From Dehalococcoidia bacterium (GTDB taxonomy: Bacteria; Chloroflexota; Dehalococcoidia; UBA2979), in the NCBI GenBank assembly GCA_018700215.1, contig JABIST010000086.1, positions 1 to 6,039 of the forward strand: DNA of 6,039 nt, written 5' to 3'. The notes beneath the pieces were generated by a model, which saw nothing but the letters and a program-made list of their open reading frames with translations, did no database searches and was not told the DNA's origin. Within the stretch, counting starts at the first letter, position 1, and each line of letters begins with the position of its first letter. A program made the translations under genes and the position numbers. Below are positions 4,637 to 6,039 of this stretch, in pieces.

Positions 4637-6039
4637 ATGACCACCTCACCCAACCCCTCCGGACGCGGCGGCAAGCGCGGCACCCCCACACCCCCCGGCG
4701 TCCAGCCCGACATGTTCACCTCCCCCGACGACGCCCCCAAACTCCCCGTCGGTGCCCCCCTCGCCGCACGCATGCGACCCCGCAACCTCGACGAATTCGT
4801 CGGCCAACTCGAAGTCGTCGGCCCCACCTCACCCCTCCGACGCATGATCGACGCAGACGACCTCACCTCAATCATCCTCTGGGGCCCACCTGGCGCCGGT
4901 AAAACCACCCTCGCCTCCATCGTCGCCCACCACACCAAGCGCTACTTCGCCGAACTCTCCGCCGTCTCCTCAGGCGTCGCCGAAGTCCGCAAACTCATCG
5001 AAGAAGCCCGCGACCGCGAACGCATCTCCGGCCGACGCACCATCCTCTTCATCGACGAACTCCACCGCTTCAACCGCGCCCAGCAAGACGCCCTCCTCCC
5101 CCACGTCGAAGCCGGCACCGTCACCCTCATCGGCGCCACCACCGAGAACCCCTCCTTCTACGTCGTCGCCCCACTCCTCTCCCGCTGCCGCACCTTCCGA
5201 CTAGAACTCCTCCAACCCGAAGACCTCATCACCATCGTCGACCACGCCCTCCAAGACACCGACCGCGGCCTCGGCGGCCACCACATCGACCTCGAGCCCG
5301 ACGCCCGACACGCCATCCCCGCCCTCGCCGCCGGCGACGCACGCACCGCCCTCAACCTCGTCGAAATGGCCGCCCGCATCACCCCACCCGAAGACCCAAC
5401 CCCCGATGGCGCCGCACCCAATTCTGCGAGGCGCATCGTCACCCGCACCATCCTCGAAAGCGTCGCCCAACACCCCACCATGCTCTACGACCGCATGGGC
5501 GACGCCCACTACGACACCATCTCCGCCTTCATCAAAACCGTCCGCGACTCAGACCCAGACGGCGCCCTCTACTGGCTCGCCCGCATGCTCGAAGCCGGCG
5601 AAGACCCCCTCTTCGTCGCCCGCCGCCTCGTCATCCTCGCCGCCGAAGACATCGGCCTCGCAGACCCCCACGCCCTCACCCTCGCCGTCTCCTGCCAGCA
5701 AGCCTCCCACTTCCTCGGCATGCCAGAAGCCCGCCTCCCCCTCGCCGAAACCACCATCTACCTCGCCCGTGCGCCCAAATCCAACTCCGCTTACGCCGCC
5801 TACAACCGAGCCCAGGCCGACGCCCAACAATCACGCAACGAAGCAGTCCCCATCCACCTCCGCAACGCCGCCACCGGCCTCATGAAAGACCTCGGCTACG
5901 GCCAGGGCTACCAGTACCCCCACGACAACGATTCCCACCTCGCCCCAGACCAACACCACCGCCCCCCCTCCGTCGAAGGCAACACCTACTACACCCCCGG
6001 CACCCTCGGCGCCGAACCACACCCTTCACCCGACCCGCC
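4637..6039 (+). CDS. rarA: Replication-associated recombination protein A (RarA/MgsA), AAA+ ATPase; 3' end beyond window
   Basis: RarA (MgsA; eukaryotic homologues Mgs1 and WRNIP1) is a clamp-loader-like AAA+ ATPase that acts at stalled or gapped replication forks with SSB. The 467 codons present, with no stop, exceed the roughly 447 residues of the E. coli protein, so little should be missing. Visible motifs are PLAARMRPRNLDEFVGQ (41-57), Walker A GPPGAGKT (83-90), Walker B ILFIDELHRF (136-145), sensor 1 GATTENPSF (166-174), the arginine-finger region LLSRCR (180-185) and sensor 2 GDAR (233-236). The C-terminal tetramerisation part includes DPDGALYWLARMLEAGEDP (306-324), EDIGLADPHAL and LGYGQGYQYPHD, and ends with the typical EGNTYYTPG. 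The first 40 residues are Pro/Gly-rich and contain QPDMF (23-27), a possible sliding-clamp-binding peptide. The start is the ATG at 4637, which lacks a Shine-Dalgarno sequence; Met26 is a weaker alternative. Codons end overwhelmingly in C, in contrast to the leftward genes. The identification is secure. Confidence 0.96.
   Translation, partial: MTTSPNPSGRGGKRGTPTPPGVQPDMFTSPDDAPKLPVGAPLAARMRPRNLDEFVGQLEVVGPTSPLRRMIDADDLTSIILWGPPGAGKTTLASIVAHHTKRYFAELSAVSSGVAEVRKLIEEARDRERISGRRTILFIDELHRFNRAQQDALLPHVEAGTVTLIGATTENPSFYVVAPLLSRCRTFRLELLQPEDLITIVDHALQDTDRGLGGHHIDLEPDARHAIPALAAGDARTALNLVEMAARITPPEDPTPDGAAPNSARRIVTRTILESVAQHPTMLYDRMGDAHYDTISAFIKTVRDSDPDGALYWLARMLEAGEDPLFVARRLVILAAEDIGLADPHALTLAVSCQQASHFLGMPEARLPLAETTIYLARAPKSNSAYAAYNRAQADAQQSRNEAVPIHLRNAATGLMKDLGYGQGYQYPHDNDSHLAPDQHHRPPSVEGNTYYTPGTLGAEPHPSPDP

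Noticed and set aside
5406..5885. 159-codon plus-strand frame and several antisense frames inside rarA
   Set aside because: Ser/Pro/Thr-rich shadow translations of the rarA codons; the rarA frame carries all the conserved motifs.
1..6039. Mobile elements, CRISPR arrays, phage or defence genes, tRNA or rRNA genes
   Set aside because: No transposase, integrase or regularly spaced direct repeats and no RNA-gene signature were seen. All sizeable stretches are explained by the five genes and short spacers.

Overview
The window comes from a high-GC bacterial chromosome and carries five recognisable protein genes. None of them is a mobile-element, phage or CRISPR gene. In order they are: gatB (minus strand), a crotonase-family enoyl-CoA hydratase/isomerase (minus), a soluble-type epoxide hydrolase (plus), a small VOC/glyoxalase-fold protein (minus) and rarA/mgsA (plus, still open at the right edge). 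GatB implies that the organism makes Gln-tRNA and/or Asn-tRNA by transamidation, as most bacteria outside the enteric lineage do. The lineage cannot be fixed from these genes. A high-GC environmental group such as Planctomycetota fits the style, but that is a guess.

Layout. Bases 1-346 hold no supported gene, but they contain three inverted repeats; one of these is a good intrinsic terminator for leftward transcription coming from gatB. Bases 347-1828 are gatB, best started at a GTG with its own Shine-Dalgarno sequence. Bases 1952-2761 are the crotonase gene, upstream of gatB on the same strand with a 123-base gap. A 128-base divergent intergenic region separates it from the epoxide hydrolase at 2890-3852. 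That gene converges on the VOC gene (3965-4396), and the gap between them holds a strong minus-strand terminator with a UUCG tetraloop. A 240-base divergent region then leads to rarA at 4637, which has no Shine-Dalgarno sequence and a TACAAT box nine bases before its start codon, suggesting a leaderless message.

Function. The five genes do not form an obvious pathway: translation (GatB), acyl-CoA metabolism (crotonase), epoxide hydrolysis, an unassigned VOC protein and replication-fork maintenance (RarA). The region looks like ordinary core and metabolic chromosome. I found no clear undescribed multi-gene system.

The most unusual property is compositional. The plus strand is C-rich and G-poor throughout, whichever strand is coding. 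As a result, leftward genes use G-ending codons (CTG, GAG, GTG) and rightward genes use C- or A-ending ones (CTC, GAA, GTC). This points to strong strand-asymmetric mutation, with the minus strand probably the leading strand here. Other points of interest are the likely leaderless rarA with a possible clamp-binding peptide, the loss of canonical catalytic or metal residues in the crotonase and VOC proteins, the close resemblance of the epoxide hydrolase to the mammalian enzyme, and a recurrent octamer, GCGAAGCG.
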